A DNA stretch of 64,000 nt, from assembly GCF_013184525.1 (NCBI RefSeq), contig NZ_JAAOIZ010000004.1, positions 310,001 to 374,000 of the forward strand, given 5' to 3'. The notes below the pieces were generated by a model, which saw nothing but the letters and a program-made list of their open reading frames with translations, was not told the DNA's origin and made no database searches. The position numbers and the translations under genes were made by a program. Positions 1 through 9,467 of this stretch are shown here, in pieces. Position 1 is the first letter of the stretch, and each line of letters opens with the position of its first letter. This stretch comes from Chryseobacterium sp. LAM-KRS1. Lineage in GTDB: Bacteria > Bacteroidota > Bacteroidia > Flavobacteriales > Weeksellaceae.

Positions 1-334
1 TTCCGGCGCCTTTAGCTGCAGCATCCTTTACATCCTGTCCAAGCTCCTTCGCCCCTGCCTTAATATCTTTTCCAGCTTCATTAAGGTCTGCTTTTGCCTT
101 ATGCGCTGCATTATCTATTTTATCTCCGGTAGCATCCACTTTAGCTTTAACGTCTTCTTTTGCCTTATTAATTTTAGTAGTATCTACGATATCTGCCGGG
201 CTTTGCGTCACTGTAGTGCTGGTTGTTGTAATAGATCCATCCGGATTTTCAACCTGCTCAGTTTTTGTTGTCGATTTGGTGCAGGAAACTACCAATCCGG
301 CTACCATAAGTGCTGTTACAATTTGTTTTTTCAT
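1..334 (-). CDS. Lipoprotein, partial (C-terminus beyond window edge)
   Basis: The reading frame opens at an ATG complementary to 332-334 and stays open to base 1, so at least 111 codons are present and the stop is outside the window. The N-terminus MKKQIVTALMVAGLVVSC is a lipoprotein signal with Cys18 as the lipidation site. The mature part starts with a Thr/Ser-rich stretch and then becomes a repetitive Lys/Ala/Asp/Glu-rich helix (KAKVDATGDKIDNAAHK and similar), like YtxH or late-embryogenesis-type proteins. A surface or periplasmic stress-associated role is possible, but no function can be assigned. It lies downstream of, and on the same strand as, the lipoprotein gene at 394-741. Confidence 0.75.
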   Translation of the reverse strand, partial: MKKQIVTALMVAGLVVSCTKSTTKTEQVENPDGSITTTSTTVTQSPADIVDTTKINKAKEDVKAKVDATGDKIDNAAHKAKADLNEAGKDIKAGAKELGQDVKDAAAKGAG

Positions 335-393
335 ATTGATATTTTTTAAGAATGTATTCAAATTTATGAAAACTTCCGTATAGTTTTCATTGT

Positions 394-741
394 TCAGGGA
401 GAAGTTTTTCCTGCTTCCTCTTTCGCCTTTCCTTCTTTTTCCTTATTCTTTTTCTCCTCTTCCTGTTTCTTTTTATTTTCTTTTTCCAGCTCCTGTTTAA
501 TACGTTGCTCTTCCTTTTGGATTCTCAGAGCCTCTTTTAAAGAATCCTGATACTTCTGGGAAGACATTCTGATCTTTCTTGCAATATCTACGGATATGGC
601 ACCATTAGAAAAGGAATCTATGGCAGTTGTATCATAATCCACTTTCGTCACCTGATCCGTCTCTACACGAACAGGTTCTCTTTTAGAACAGGAAGTAATC
701 AGAATAGAAAAAACCGCGGCTAAAAAAAATACATTTTTCAT
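394..741 (-). CDS. Small lipoprotein with charged coiled-coil tail
   Basis: A 115-residue protein with signal peptide MKNVFFLAAVFSILITSC; Cys18 is the lipobox cysteine. The middle (about residues 25-70) is ordinary, and from about residue 75 it is almost entirely Lys/Glu/Gln, a long charged helix or coiled coil. It starts 4 bases after the stop of the upstream EEP gene (746-1720), so it is probably the distal gene of the mutL-rhomboid-EEP run. I do not recognise a family. Confidence 0.7.
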   Translation of the reverse strand: MKNVFFLAAVFSILITSCSKREPVRVETDQVTKVDYDTTAIDSFSNGAISVDIARKIRMSSQKYQDSLKEALRIQKEEQRIKQELEKENKKKQEEEKKNKEKEGKAKEEAGKTSP

Positions 742-745
742 GGAA

Positions 746-1720
746 CTAATTTAACAGAAATTCCGCAATTACAGGATAGTGATCTGATAATTTTACGGAC
801 TGATCTATTTTATAGCTTATGGGTCTTATGTCTTTAGAGGTGAAAATATAATCGATTCTCAAAGGAACTTTATAATCATGAAAACTGGTAGAAATACCAT
901 TTCCGACTGTTAAAAAAGCATCATCCAGATTTTTCCCAAGATTATAATATTCATAAGAATTAGGCACGGAATTAAAGTCACCCGCCAGTATAACCGGATA
1001 AGGAGAAAAGTCGATTGCTTTTCTGATCTTTTTTATCTGATCTTCATGAGCCCTGAATGTGGGTGTCATGTGAGAAAGAAGAAGATGGAGTTTATTAGAT
1101 CCTTTTCCAAGACTATTAAAATCAAACATCGATTTGTTCAGACGGAATGGTTCAAGATATACATTTACTATTCGTATGATTTTTCCATTAATATCAATAT
1201 CCGCATAAAAAGAATTTCCTCTTGATTTATCTTCAATTAACTCTTCCTGTCTTACAATTTTATGTTTTGTCTTCAGGCTCACTACCGGATACTTAATCAT
1301 ATCTTTTCGTATTGCCCGGTTTGTATCTTTTTCCTGAACAAGAATAATATCAGCATTCTGATCCTTGATATATTTTGATACTTTATCCCAGCCAAACTCA
1401 CCATATTTCACATTGAATGTCAATATTTTAACATCCCGTATTGATTTATAGTTTTCAGTTTTAGGAGAAAAGTTCACCCATCGTCTTATGGGATTATAAA
1501 AAACAAAAGTGCTTAACAGAAAAACAATGGCGATTTTATTTCTTTTAACGATCCAGACCAGCGTTAATAAAATATGTAATAAAATTAAATAGGGAAACCC
1601 TAATGAAAGAAGATTCAAGCCCCCAATAATGTTAGGCGGTATCCATGCATTCCCTAAGGTGCACAGTAATAATACGATAATTGCAATATGCAAAAACAAC
1701 AATATCTGGTTCGGCTTCAT
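746..1720 (-). CDS. Membrane-anchored endonuclease/exonuclease/phosphatase (EEP) family protein, copy 1
   Basis: This 324-residue protein has three hydrophobic helices in the first 80 residues, followed by an EEP fold. Visible EEP motifs are the N-terminal LTFNVKYG strand, the metal-binding Glu in ILVQEKDTN, the core motif ILAGDFNSVPNS, and the C-terminal DHYPVIAEF histidine motif. Family members are Mg-dependent phosphodiesterases or phosphatases acting on nucleic acids, phospholipids or phosphoinositides; which substrate applies cannot be read from sequence. It is the paralogue of the next gene upstream (1794-2783), 73 bases away, so the pair is a local duplication. Confidence 0.88.
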   Translation of the reverse strand: MKPNQILLFLHIAIIVLLLCTLGNAWIPPNIIGGLNLLSLGFPYLILLHILLTLVWIVKRNKIAIVFLLSTFVFYNPIRRWVNFSPKTENYKSIRDVKILTFNVKYGEFGWDKVSKYIKDQNADIILVQEKDTNRAIRKDMIKYPVVSLKTKHKIVRQEELIEDKSRGNSFYADIDINGKIIRIVNVYLEPFRLNKSMFDFNSLGKGSNKLHLLLSHMTPTFRAHEDQIKKIRKAIDFSPYPVILAGDFNSVPNSYEYYNLGKNLDDAFLTVGNGISTSFHDYKVPLRIDYIFTSKDIRPISYKIDQSVKLSDHYPVIAEFLLN

Positions 1721-1793
1721 GAAAAAAACGGTCTAGTCTTTTTTTAATCAAAAATCCTACCAATATGAAAAGCTTTAACGTATTTTATGAATA

Positions 1794-2783
1794 TTATTTT
1801 TTTAATTTGAAAGTTGCAACCACCGGATAATGATCTGAAATTCTGACAGAACGGTCAACTTTATAACTTAGAGGCTGTATGGATTCCGATGTAAAAACGT
1901 AGTCGATTCGTATCGGGAATTTGTAGTCATGAAAGCTGGTAGCACTTCCTCTACCTGCTTCTACAAAGGCATCTTTTAACCCTTTTCCAAGATGGTAATA
2001 CTCGTAAGAGTTAGGCACAGAATTGAAGTCACCTACTAATATTACCGGATAAGGAGACTCGTCAATCCCTTTTCTTACCGCAGCAACCTGATCCTGGTGC
2101 ATTTTGAAAGTCGGGATCAGCCTTTTAACGATATCTTTCAGCTTTTGTTCATCTTCATCACTATTTCCCTTAAGCTTTACCATGCTTTTTTCAAATTTAA
2201 AAGGCTGAAGGTAGACATTGATAAAACGATACGTATTTCCTTTGATCTCAATATCCGTCTGATTGGCGTAGGCATTATTGGTCTCTGAATTACTCTCAAT
2301 AAGTTCTTTCTGATCAATGATCTTATATTTTGAAGAGATTGAGACAATAACATCTCCTCTTCCTTTTCCCATTCCTTTAAAATTGTAATCCCGAACATGT
2401 TCTTGTAACAGAACCACATCCGCATTTTGAGAATCCACATAATCTTCAATATTTTTAATCCCCATCGTTCCTCCTTTTGCATTTAATGAGATGATTTTCA
2501 GATCGGATGTCTCCTTTTTTTCAGCAGAATAGTTGACCCATCTCTTAACAGGGTTCAAAAAAAGCAGTCCGAATGCAGCAAATACTATAGCCCTTTTTTT
2601 CCAGGCGAAAACCCAGAAAACAGTTAGCAATACATAAGCAGTGATTAAAACAGGAAAGCCTAATGATAAAAGATTAAACCATGGATATATTCTAGGAGGT
2701 ACATAAGCATTCATTAATGTTCCCAACAAAAGAAACAAGATTCCCAGATGTACAATTAAAAATATTAGGCGAACAACTTTCAC
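1794..2783 (-). CDS. Membrane-anchored endonuclease/exonuclease/phosphatase (EEP) family protein, copy 2
   Basis: A 329-residue protein built like copy 1: three N-terminal membrane helices, then an EEP domain with IISLNAKGG, VVLLQEHVRD, ILVGDFNSVPNS and ISDHYPVVATF. Copies 1 and 2 share long near-identical stretches (NLLSLGFP, FNSVPNSYEYY, TSFHDYK, the C-terminal histidine motif) but differ in the middle, which indicates an old tandem duplication. The catalytic domain is predicted to face the periplasm or cytoplasm beside the membrane. It starts 9 bases after the rhomboid gene and is likely co-transcribed from the mutL promoter. Confidence 0.88.
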   Translation of the reverse strand: MKVVRLIFLIVHLGILFLLLGTLMNAYVPPRIYPWFNLLSLGFPVLITAYVLLTVFWVFAWKKRAIVFAAFGLLFLNPVKRWVNYSAEKKETSDLKIISLNAKGGTMGIKNIEDYVDSQNADVVLLQEHVRDYNFKGMGKGRGDVIVSISSKYKIIDQKELIESNSETNNAYANQTDIEIKGNTYRFINVYLQPFKFEKSMVKLKGNSDEDEQKLKDIVKRLIPTFKMHQDQVAAVRKGIDESPYPVILVGDFNSVPNSYEYYHLGKGLKDAFVEAGRGSATSFHDYKFPIRIDYVFTSESIQPLSYKVDRSVRISDHYPVVATFKLKK

Positions 2784-2792
2784 AGGATAGTA

Positions 2793-3527
2793 TTAACGGA
2801 ATCTATACAAATGCTTTTTCCATATTAAAGCCAGGAGAAAGCCTACAATAGCCCCTCCCACGTGCGCAAAATGGGCAATACCTCCTACATTTCCTGAAAC
2901 CCCTAAGTAAATTGAAATAACAAGTAGTATGGGTAAAAGATATTTAACTTTAACAGGAACCGGAATAAACATAATCCCGATCTTTGAATCCGGATAAAGA
3001 GTAGCAAAAGCAGCAATAACTCCAAATATGGCTCCCGAAGCACCGACCATAGGAGTTCTTAATGCATTATAGAGACTTTGGGAAAGCTCCTTTCCTTCTT
3101 CTGTCGTAGCACTTATATTCATGTCTCCTGTATATCCTATTGCCGCTTTCTTATAAATTTCAGCCGCATTTAAGCCTAAGCTTTCCAGGCTGGAGGTAAT
3201 CTGCTGAATTTCTATAAAATTCCAAAGATTGAATAAGAAAAATGCACCCAAACCACTTACAAAATAGAGGATCAGATACTTTCTTTCACCTAAAGACTGT
3301 TCCAATATAGGCCCAAAACTCCACAAAGTCAGCATATTAAATAAAATATGCATCAATCCTCCGTGCATAAACATATGGGTTATGATCTGCCAGGACCTAA
3401 AGTTGGGAGAAAAAGGATAATACGCAGAAAGTGTATTATACAGTTGTGGAAAAATATAGGATATAATAAATACAACAATATTTATTATAATTATATTTCT
3501 TGTAATCGGTGGTATATTGTTAAACAT
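2793..3527 (-). CDS. Rhomboid family intramembrane serine protease
   Basis: This 244-residue polytopic membrane protein shows the rhomboid hallmarks: HMFMHGGLMHILFNM (TM2 His and Asn), the catalytic serine in GASGAIFG (Ser164), and the catalytic histidine in the last helix, AHVGGAIVGF (His222). Rhomboids cleave transmembrane helices of client proteins within the bilayer. An insertion of about 45 residues (roughly 105-150) lies between the third and fourth helices. The start codon lies 2 bases after the mutL stop, so the two genes are almost certainly translated from one mRNA. Confidence 0.93.
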   Translation of the reverse strand: MFNNIPPITRNIIIINIVVFIISYIFPQLYNTLSAYYPFSPNFRSWQIITHMFMHGGLMHILFNMLTLWSFGPILEQSLGERKYLILYFVSGLGAFFLFNLWNFIEIQQITSSLESLGLNAAEIYKKAAIGYTGDMNISATTEEGKELSQSLYNALRTPMVGASGAIFGVIAAFATLYPDSKIGIMFIPVPVKVKYLLPILLVISIYLGVSGNVGGIAHFAHVGGAIVGFLLALIWKKHLYRFR

Positions 3528-3529
3528 TT

Positions 3530-5311
3530 TTAAAATTTGTTTTTAAAATCATTGAAAGGAACTTCATAAAAGCATCGTTTCCCATTAGGTAAAAACTCAG
3601 GAAAACCTAATGCCGTAAAGTCCTTGATCAATTGTTCAGCATCCTTTTTATAAATAAAGTCAAATCTGGATTTAGACTGCATCTTCGTCCATTGATTCTG
3701 ATAATACTGGTTGAATTCCTCATCTGTTTTATAATCCAGGATCTCAAATAGGTCTTCAAGAAACTTCATAACCTGGGTCTCTTTTAATCCCTCAGGCACC
3801 GCATCTATCCTCAATACACTTTCGTGGGCCACTTTCATGTCGAATCCCAGCTCAGGAAGATATTTTTTGATTGATTTATATTTTGTTTTCTCAATCTCGT
3901 TCATATGATACTCCAAAGAGAAAAGAAGTGCATGACTGTTTATGGTTCCTTTTTTTGTCGGCTTATTATTTTCTGAAACAAAAAGCCTGTGCATTCTTCC
4001 CAGATCAAGCATCAGGGTTCTGTCCCCTTTATTGAACAGCCAATACCCGTTGGGAAGCCTCATCAGATCTTCATCAAAATCTTCATCCTCAAAAAGGTTT
4101 ATTTTGGAAGGTTCCGCAGATATATTCTGATGGTACATTTCTGCAAGATTCTGAATTTCAGCCTGCCTTACACCTCTTTCTTCCAAAAACGGATTATAAT
4201 CCTTATCGACCACAATTTCCGGCATCTTTATAACCCCTCCGCTATTCGTCTTTCCAGGAAAAGTTTTTTGCATCAGCTCATCCAGCTGTGGGTCTTTCTC
4301 AAAATCAAGACTTGGAGCCACATTGTAAATTCCGAGAGATCTTTTTATTGTAGAGCGGATCAGTGCAAAAATAAGATGCTCATCCTCAAATTTCACTTCT
4401 GTCTTTTGCGGATGAATATTAACGTCTATTTTTTCGGGATCCAGCTCTAAAAAGAGAAAGAAGGTAGGAATATAGCCCGGCAAAAGCAGTCCTTCGAATG
4501 CTTCCTGAACCGCTTTATTAAAATAAGGACTCTTAAAGAATCTTCCGTTGACAAAAATAAATTGTTCTCCTCTTGTCTTTTTTGCCCCTTCAGGCTTGGC
4601 AACAAAACCGTGCAGTTTACACCATATAATATCTTCCTTGATCGGAATAAGCTGTGGTTGCAACTTTCGTCCGAAGATATCTACGATCCTCTGCATCTGG
4701 CTTCCTTTTCTTAAGCGGAAAACCGGTTCATCATCGTGGAATAATGAAAATTCCAAATTTTCATGGGCCAAAGCAACCCTTTGGAATTCATCAATAACAT
4801 GTCTGAATTCAATATTATTATTTTTAAGGAATTTTCTTCTTGCAGGAACATTAAAGAAAAGATTTTTCACCAAAAAGTTGGAGCCTTCTGAAGTTTGCAC
4901 AGGATCCTGAAACTGGAAAACTCCCCCTTCAATGTAAATATTGGTTCCTATTTTGGCATCTTTTTGTTTGGTTCTGAGTTCTACCTGGGAGACAGCCGCA
5001 ATAGAAGCTAATGCTTCTCCACGAAATCCCTTTGTAGCAATTCTGAAAATATCTTCTGTCCCTCTGATTTTTGAAGTAGCATGTCTTTCAAACGCCATTC
5101 TGGCATCCGTTTCGGACATTCCTTTTCCATCATCAACAACCTGTATCAGATTTTTTCCGGCGTCCCTTACGATCAGTTCAATTTTGGAAGCCTCTGCATC
5201 GATAGCATTCTCCAATAATTCTTTCACAATGGACGCAGGTCTCTGCACCACTTCTCCCGCCGCAATTTGGTTGGCTACATGATCCGGTAAAAGCTGAATA
5301 ATATCTGACAT
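3530..5311 (-). CDS. mutL: DNA mismatch repair protein MutL
   Basis: A 593-residue protein. The GHKL ATPase domain fills roughly residues 1-330 with the expected motifs: IAAGEVVQRPASIVKELLEN (motif I, metal-ligand Glu and Asn), DDGKGM, ATSKI, and GFRGEALASI. It couples MutS recognition to downstream repair. The C-terminal dimerisation domain (about 400-593) is present, but the endonuclease motif DQHAx2Ex4E is not seen: the corresponding place reads DLGRMHRL (436-443). The C-terminal CPHGRP-type metal motif is also degenerate (LPNGKRC). This copy therefore probably lacks nicking activity. It is first in a run with the rhomboid and EEP genes. Confidence 0.95.
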   Translation of the reverse strand: MSDIIQLLPDHVANQIAAGEVVQRPASIVKELLENAIDAEASKIELIVRDAGKNLIQVVDDGKGMSETDARMAFERHATSKIRGTEDIFRIATKGFRGEALASIAAVSQVELRTKQKDAKIGTNIYIEGGVFQFQDPVQTSEGSNFLVKNLFFNVPARRKFLKNNNIEFRHVIDEFQRVALAHENLEFSLFHDDEPVFRLRKGSQMQRIVDIFGRKLQPQLIPIKEDIIWCKLHGFVAKPEGAKKTRGEQFIFVNGRFFKSPYFNKAVQEAFEGLLLPGYIPTFFLFLELDPEKIDVNIHPQKTEVKFEDEHLIFALIRSTIKRSLGIYNVAPSLDFEKDPQLDELMQKTFPGKTNSGGVIKMPEIVVDKDYNPFLEERGVRQAEIQNLAEMYHQNISAEPSKINLFEDEDFDEDLMRLPNGYWLFNKGDRTLMLDLGRMHRLFVSENNKPTKKGTINSHALLFSLEYHMNEIEKTKYKSIKKYLPELGFDMKVAHESVLRIDAVPEGLKETQVMKFLEDLFEILDYKTDEEFNQYYQNQWTKMQSKSRFDFIYKKDAEQLIKDFTALGFPEFLPNGKRCFYEVPFNDFKNKF

Positions 5312-5556
5312 AAAAAACGTTAAATCAACTTACAAAAATAGTCAATGAAAATGGGAATAAAAACAATAAAAACGCGAATTAAAATTTTATTATCAATATG
5401 CAAAAATTCTGCCTTTTATGATTTATATAATAATCCCTTTATTTTTCATCCTTCTAAAAAATACAATCCCCTAAATGTACGACACAAATAGAGGATTGAT
5501 TCACAGCTTGTTTACACAAAATTAATACTGATAGTTTCTTTATTTATTCTTGTATT

Positions 5557-6384
5557 TTAATCATCAAATACAAGTCTTCTTTTTTCTTTTGTTTTAGATT
5601 TTCCATGGATCTTATCATACAGGTTGGCCAGAAGGCTGGGCTTTTTATAAATCTTACTATATCTATACCGCGTGTTAAAGTGGCGGACATGGATCGTATA
5701 GAAATCATACCCAATAACTACTAATAAACATATACTGATTACATAAAACACTCTGAATTCCAGATAATAATAGGTTAATCCGGAGAACACAGCTCCTAAG
5801 ACATAAGCCAGCATGATACTCGAAAGCAGTTTTGCCCTTGCAATCAGTTCCGGATTTCTCCTGTACTTTTTTTGGGTAAACATAGATGCCAGGATTCCAA
5901 GGTCGGTAGTGGTACCGGTAAGGTGTGTTGTCTTTACCGAGAAATTGGAAATACTTGCCGTTAACCCATTCTGTAAACCGGTTGCAAAAAGCATAAGGGC
6001 AACCAGATACTCTGTTTCTTCTACTGTTTTCCTGTAGAAAACCTGTCCGTAGATCCCTACAAAAAGCAAACACATAATTTCCAGCACAATAGGCATCGCA
6101 TGGGCAAAGTATTTACTTTTTTTATTAAAATTAATAACGAAGAAGTTCGCTACAAAACTTCCGAAAAAGAAAAGGAATATCCATGCACCAACCACTGCCA
6201 CCTGAGTCCAGTTTCCTTTACTGATCTCTGCAGCAAAAATGGCATAGTGTCCTGTTACGTTTGAGGTAAAAGAGAGAAAAATTAAGAGAGATGCTATATT
6301 TATAGTTCCCGCCGTAAAGGCCGTCAGCGTCCCCAACCTGATGTTGTCTCCCAATGTCCTGCTGTTACTATAATTTCTTAACAT
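5557..6384 (-). CDS. DUF1275 (YoaK-like) membrane protein
   Basis: This 275-residue protein has six to seven predicted transmembrane helices. It carries the family-typical start (GTLTAFTAGTINIASLLIF) and the conserved GLQNGLTASISNF and THLTGTTTDLG segments of the DUF1275/YoaK family. Function in the family is unknown; a transport role is often assumed. The C-terminus is a basic cytoplasmic tail (KSKTKEKRR). It follows the 164-residue gene at 6421-6915 by 36 bases on the same strand, so the two may form a small operon. Confidence 0.87.
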   Translation of the reverse strand: MLRNYSNSRTLGDNIRLGTLTAFTAGTINIASLLIFLSFTSNVTGHYAIFAAEISKGNWTQVAVVGAWIFLFFFGSFVANFFVINFNKKSKYFAHAMPIVLEIMCLLFVGIYGQVFYRKTVEETEYLVALMLFATGLQNGLTASISNFSVKTTHLTGTTTDLGILASMFTQKKYRRNPELIARAKLLSSIMLAYVLGAVFSGLTYYYLEFRVFYVISICLLVVIGYDFYTIHVRHFNTRYRYSKIYKKPSLLANLYDKIHGKSKTKEKRRLVFDD

Positions 6385-6420
6385 TTTTATTAATTTAAAT
6401 AATTGAATTGTGTGTTTTTT

Positions 6421-6915
6421 TTAGACCTCGACAAAAATCTCAGCAAGTCTTCCTCTTTCCGGAAGGCTCTCAGAAATCTCAAGAGTAATCTCATGTGATT
6501 CAAGATCTTTGCATTTTTTGATGTACGGAATGATGTCGAACTTCCCCTTCCCTCTACTTTTAATCGATGGCGAATAATAAGCCTCGTCAATTTTTTCTGT
6601 TATTATATAATTATTAAATGTTCTTTGAAAACTTCCTGTGAAAATATCGCAGTTCATTTTATTAATCAGGTGAGGATATTTGTTTTTTATGATGCTGAAT
6701 GCGTCACAAAATTCATGGGATCTTATTTTACCGAATATGGTACTCTTCGTCGTGAATAAAAGATCTCTGATAGAATCTCCCATGTCATATCCCGACACGA
6801 ATATGATGTTATATTTTGTTTCGTCATGTTTCCCGTCTTTTTCCTTCAGTACTTTTTTTAATATATTTAATGACTCAAGGGAGTAATCGGTGGCAATTAA
6901 AATTGTTTTGGTCAT
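6421..6915 (-). CDS. Universal-stress-like (UspA-fold) protein, divergent
   Basis: A 164-residue soluble protein. The N-terminus MTKTILIATDYSLESLNILKK matches the first strand and helix of the UspA fold (ATD followed by a Ser-rich turn). The rest is divergent and I see no C-terminal GxxG(R)-type ATP-binding motif, so it is probably a non-ATP-binding Usp-like protein. No partner is implied by context except the DUF1275 gene downstream. The fold assignment rests on the N-terminal 25 residues only. Confidence 0.6.
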   Translation of the reverse strand: MTKTILIATDYSLESLNILKKVLKEKDGKHDETKYNIIFVSGYDMGDSIRDLLFTTKSTIFGKIRSHEFCDAFSIIKNKYPHLINKMNCDIFTGSFQRTFNNYIITEKIDEAYYSPSIKSRGKGKFDIIPYIKKCKDLESHEITLEISESLPERGRLAEIFVEV

Positions 6916-7166
6916 ATCTTCGATTTTAGTGTTATCTGATTTTGATAATACAAAACTATAGTGACCAAATTAGAGGATCTTTAGAATGGAATTAAAATGT
7001 CATTAAAGAGATTAAAATGAGATTAGAAAATTGTTAAGAGAATTTAATATGGAGAGGTGAATGGGTAAAAAAGATTGAATAATAGAATTTCAACCTATTC
7101 ATTTACAGAACAAAATATATTAAGCCATCCCCCTCGACTCCAAAAGAATCTTACGATCTTTCAAGT

Positions 7167-8588
7167 TTAAGATTTCGCCCCCAATCCCTGGTTTTCTGCC
7201 TGCATCACATAGAAATTAGGAAAACGAAGCTGGACGGTAGTCCCCTGATTTTCATGGGAGCTTACAATCAGTTCTCCGTGATGCATTCTTACAATATTTC
7301 TTGCCAGTGGTAAGCCGATTCCATAGCCCTCATAGTTTTTCGTGTTAGAGGCTCTGAAGAACGGGTCGTAGATTTTATTCATTTCTTCCTGAGGAATTCC
7401 GATACCATTATCCTTTATAATAATATAAACATCGGTATCCGTGGCGCCTAAAGAAACCTTTACCTGCTGGAAATTGGAATATTTACACCCGTTATTGATG
7501 ATATTGGCTACAGCAAGATGCAACAATTGCTCATTACCCTGAACTTTCAGCTTCTTTGGATTTTCCGGCAACATGCTGATATCCAAATAAATATTATTCC
7601 TCGTATCAATCCTTCTAAGGGTTTCAATAACATCCCAAAGGAGCTGATCGATCCTTACTTTATCTATCTTTTGGATCTTACCATCAAATCCGGTTTGAGC
7701 AATCATAAGCAAGGCTTTGATTTTCTTATCCAGTTTTTCGGCTTCATCGAGAATGATCTCCAGTGTTTCTTTATATTCTTCGGCGGTTCTGTTGATTGAG
7801 AGAGCAACATCTGCTTCTCCCATAATAGAAGTAAGCGGAGTTCTCAATTCATGTGAAACATTTCCGATCAGATGATTCTGGGTTTCAAATGAAGTTTCAA
7901 TCCGGTTGAGCATATCATTGAAAGTATCTGCCAGTTCATTCAATTCTTTATTATCGGGATGGGACTCCAATCTTAAGTGAAGATTCTCCGAACTGATCTC
8001 TTTTACTTTCCCCGTAATTTTTAAAATAGGTTTGAATAAATTTTTGGATAAATAAAAAGAAAAGATCATGCTGAAGAACAAAGAAAGGATAATACAGGTA
8101 ACCAATGTCCTCTTAAGGAATCCCAGATAATAAATCAGGTAATGGTTTTTCGCAGAAGCTATTGCTATATAATCTTTATCATGAAACCTGAATGACTGTC
8201 CTATATAATAAAACTCTTTATCATTATAATTATCCTCCCCTTTTTTCATGATGTTCTTGAAAAAGGTATCCGGAATATGAACTTCCTGGGATATCTTCCT
8301 GAAATTGGAATCTGCAGGAACCATAAATACATAGTCCTTTTCCATGGGAAGCTCTTCGTCATTCAGGCTGTTCAGGATGTAGTTTTCCGGAAGGTCCAGA
8401 TGTTCTTTTCCTTTTTCGATTTGTACTATCGTTGTTGTCCGGATTTTAAGCAATTCATAAAACCTTTGATGTGAAAAATTGACAATAGAGAAGTACACCA
8501 GCCCTCCAAACAGTAATATAATGGTAGTAAAAACCACCATTAAAAGTATCATTGTTTTGGTTTGGGTAGTAACAACTTTATTAAACAT
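7167..8588 (-). CDS. HAMP-domain sensor histidine kinase
   Basis: A 473-residue inner-membrane sensor: TM1 about residues 13-35, a periplasmic domain of about 120 residues, TM2 about 158-180, HAMP about 180-235, then a HisKA domain with H-box HELRTPLTSIMGEADVA and an HATPase domain with N-box NIINNGCKYS, G1 DNGIGIP, F-box YDPFF and G2 GYGIGLPLA. It should autophosphorylate and pass phosphate to the response regulator encoded 1 base upstream (8590-9300). The layout resembles flavobacterial CusS/ArlS-type kinases, but the stimulus is unknown. Confidence 0.95.
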   Translation of the reverse strand: MFNKVVTTQTKTMILLMVVFTTIILLFGGLVYFSIVNFSHQRFYELLKIRTTTIVQIEKGKEHLDLPENYILNSLNDEELPMEKDYVFMVPADSNFRKISQEVHIPDTFFKNIMKKGEDNYNDKEFYYIGQSFRFHDKDYIAIASAKNHYLIYYLGFLKRTLVTCIILSLFFSMIFSFYLSKNLFKPILKITGKVKEISSENLHLRLESHPDNKELNELADTFNDMLNRIETSFETQNHLIGNVSHELRTPLTSIMGEADVALSINRTAEEYKETLEIILDEAEKLDKKIKALLMIAQTGFDGKIQKIDKVRIDQLLWDVIETLRRIDTRNNIYLDISMLPENPKKLKVQGNEQLLHLAVANIINNGCKYSNFQQVKVSLGATDTDVYIIIKDNGIGIPQEEMNKIYDPFFRASNTKNYEGYGIGLPLARNIVRMHHGELIVSSHENQGTTVQLRFPNFYVMQAENQGLGAKS

Positions 8589-8589
8589 C

Positions 8590-9300
8590 CTAAGGTTTTT
8601 TTAAAACATATCCCATCCCGATTACCGTGTGAATCAGCTTTTGATCATCCTGGTTGTCGAGCTTTTTCCTAAGATAATTAACGTAAACATCTACCACATT
8701 GGTCCCCAGCTCATAGTTCACGCCCCACACGGCGTCCAGAATTTCTGCCCGGGAAATTACTTTTTCCGTATTATTCAGAAAATACATTAACAGCTTATAT
8801 TCTGTGGAAGTAAGGGAAACTTCTTCTCCTGCACGGGTTACCTTTTTAGTATAATCATTCACGATCAGATCGGAAACCTGATAAATATATTCACTATCCG
8901 CATCCGGTTCTACCGCTTCTTGGGTCGCGGTATTATTAACGCTTCTTCTCAGCAGGGATTTTACACGGGCAACGAGTTCTATAAATTTAAAAGGTTTTAC
9001 CAGATAATCATCTCCGCCACTCTCCAGGCCAAGGACAATATTCTCGGAGGTTCCCAATGCAGTCAGAAAAAGAATAGGAACATGCTGATTGGTCTTTCTT
9101 ATTTCCTTACAGACATCAAGCCCATTCATTTCGGGCAGCATAATATCCAAAATTACTAGATCAAAATCATTGGCTTCTACCAGCTGTACTCCTGTACGTC
9201 CGTCAAAAGCTACAGAAATCTCATAGCCTTTTTCCTGAAGTCCCTTTTTTATAAAAGATACTACACTGGTTTCGTCTTCGATCAGAATAATTTTTTTCAT
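8590..9300 (-). CDS. OmpR-family response regulator
   Basis: This 236-residue protein has a receiver domain (1-120) with acidic pocket ED at 8-9, phospho-acceptor Asp52 in LVILDIMLP, Thr80 and Lys102 (VKPF), and a C-terminal winged helix (about 140-235, with SLTSTEYKLL and the recognition region TNVVDVYVNYLRKKL). It is the DNA-binding output of the kinase at 7167-8588 and is the first gene of the pair. No target operon is obvious in the window. Confidence 0.95.
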   Translation of the reverse strand: MKKIILIEDETSVVSFIKKGLQEKGYEISVAFDGRTGVQLVEANDFDLVILDIMLPEMNGLDVCKEIRKTNQHVPILFLTALGTSENIVLGLESGGDDYLVKPFKFIELVARVKSLLRRSVNNTATQEAVEPDADSEYIYQVSDLIVNDYTKKVTRAGEEVSLTSTEYKLLMYFLNNTEKVISRAEILDAVWGVNYELGTNVVDVYVNYLRKKLDNQDDQKLIHTVIGMGYVLKKP

Positions 9301-9467
9301 AAGTAACGAATTTCACAAAAATAGCAAAAAGATAGGAAACGGAAGGAATGCATGAATCATGAGTTTTTCAATGAAATGATGGTAAAGTTGGTGAAAACTA
9401 TAGAGAATAATATTACATTTGCTGTGATAAGCAACTAATGAAAAAAGTTTAGGTTAAATTTTAAAGT

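Noticed and set aside
101..349. Plus-strand open frame over the edge lipoprotein
   Set aside because: It lies antisense to a clear lipoprotein frame with a good lipobox and has no signal or family pattern.
5312..5556. Possible small gene or RNA between mutL and DUF1275
   Set aside because: AT-rich, with no stable hairpin or coding pattern that I can support.
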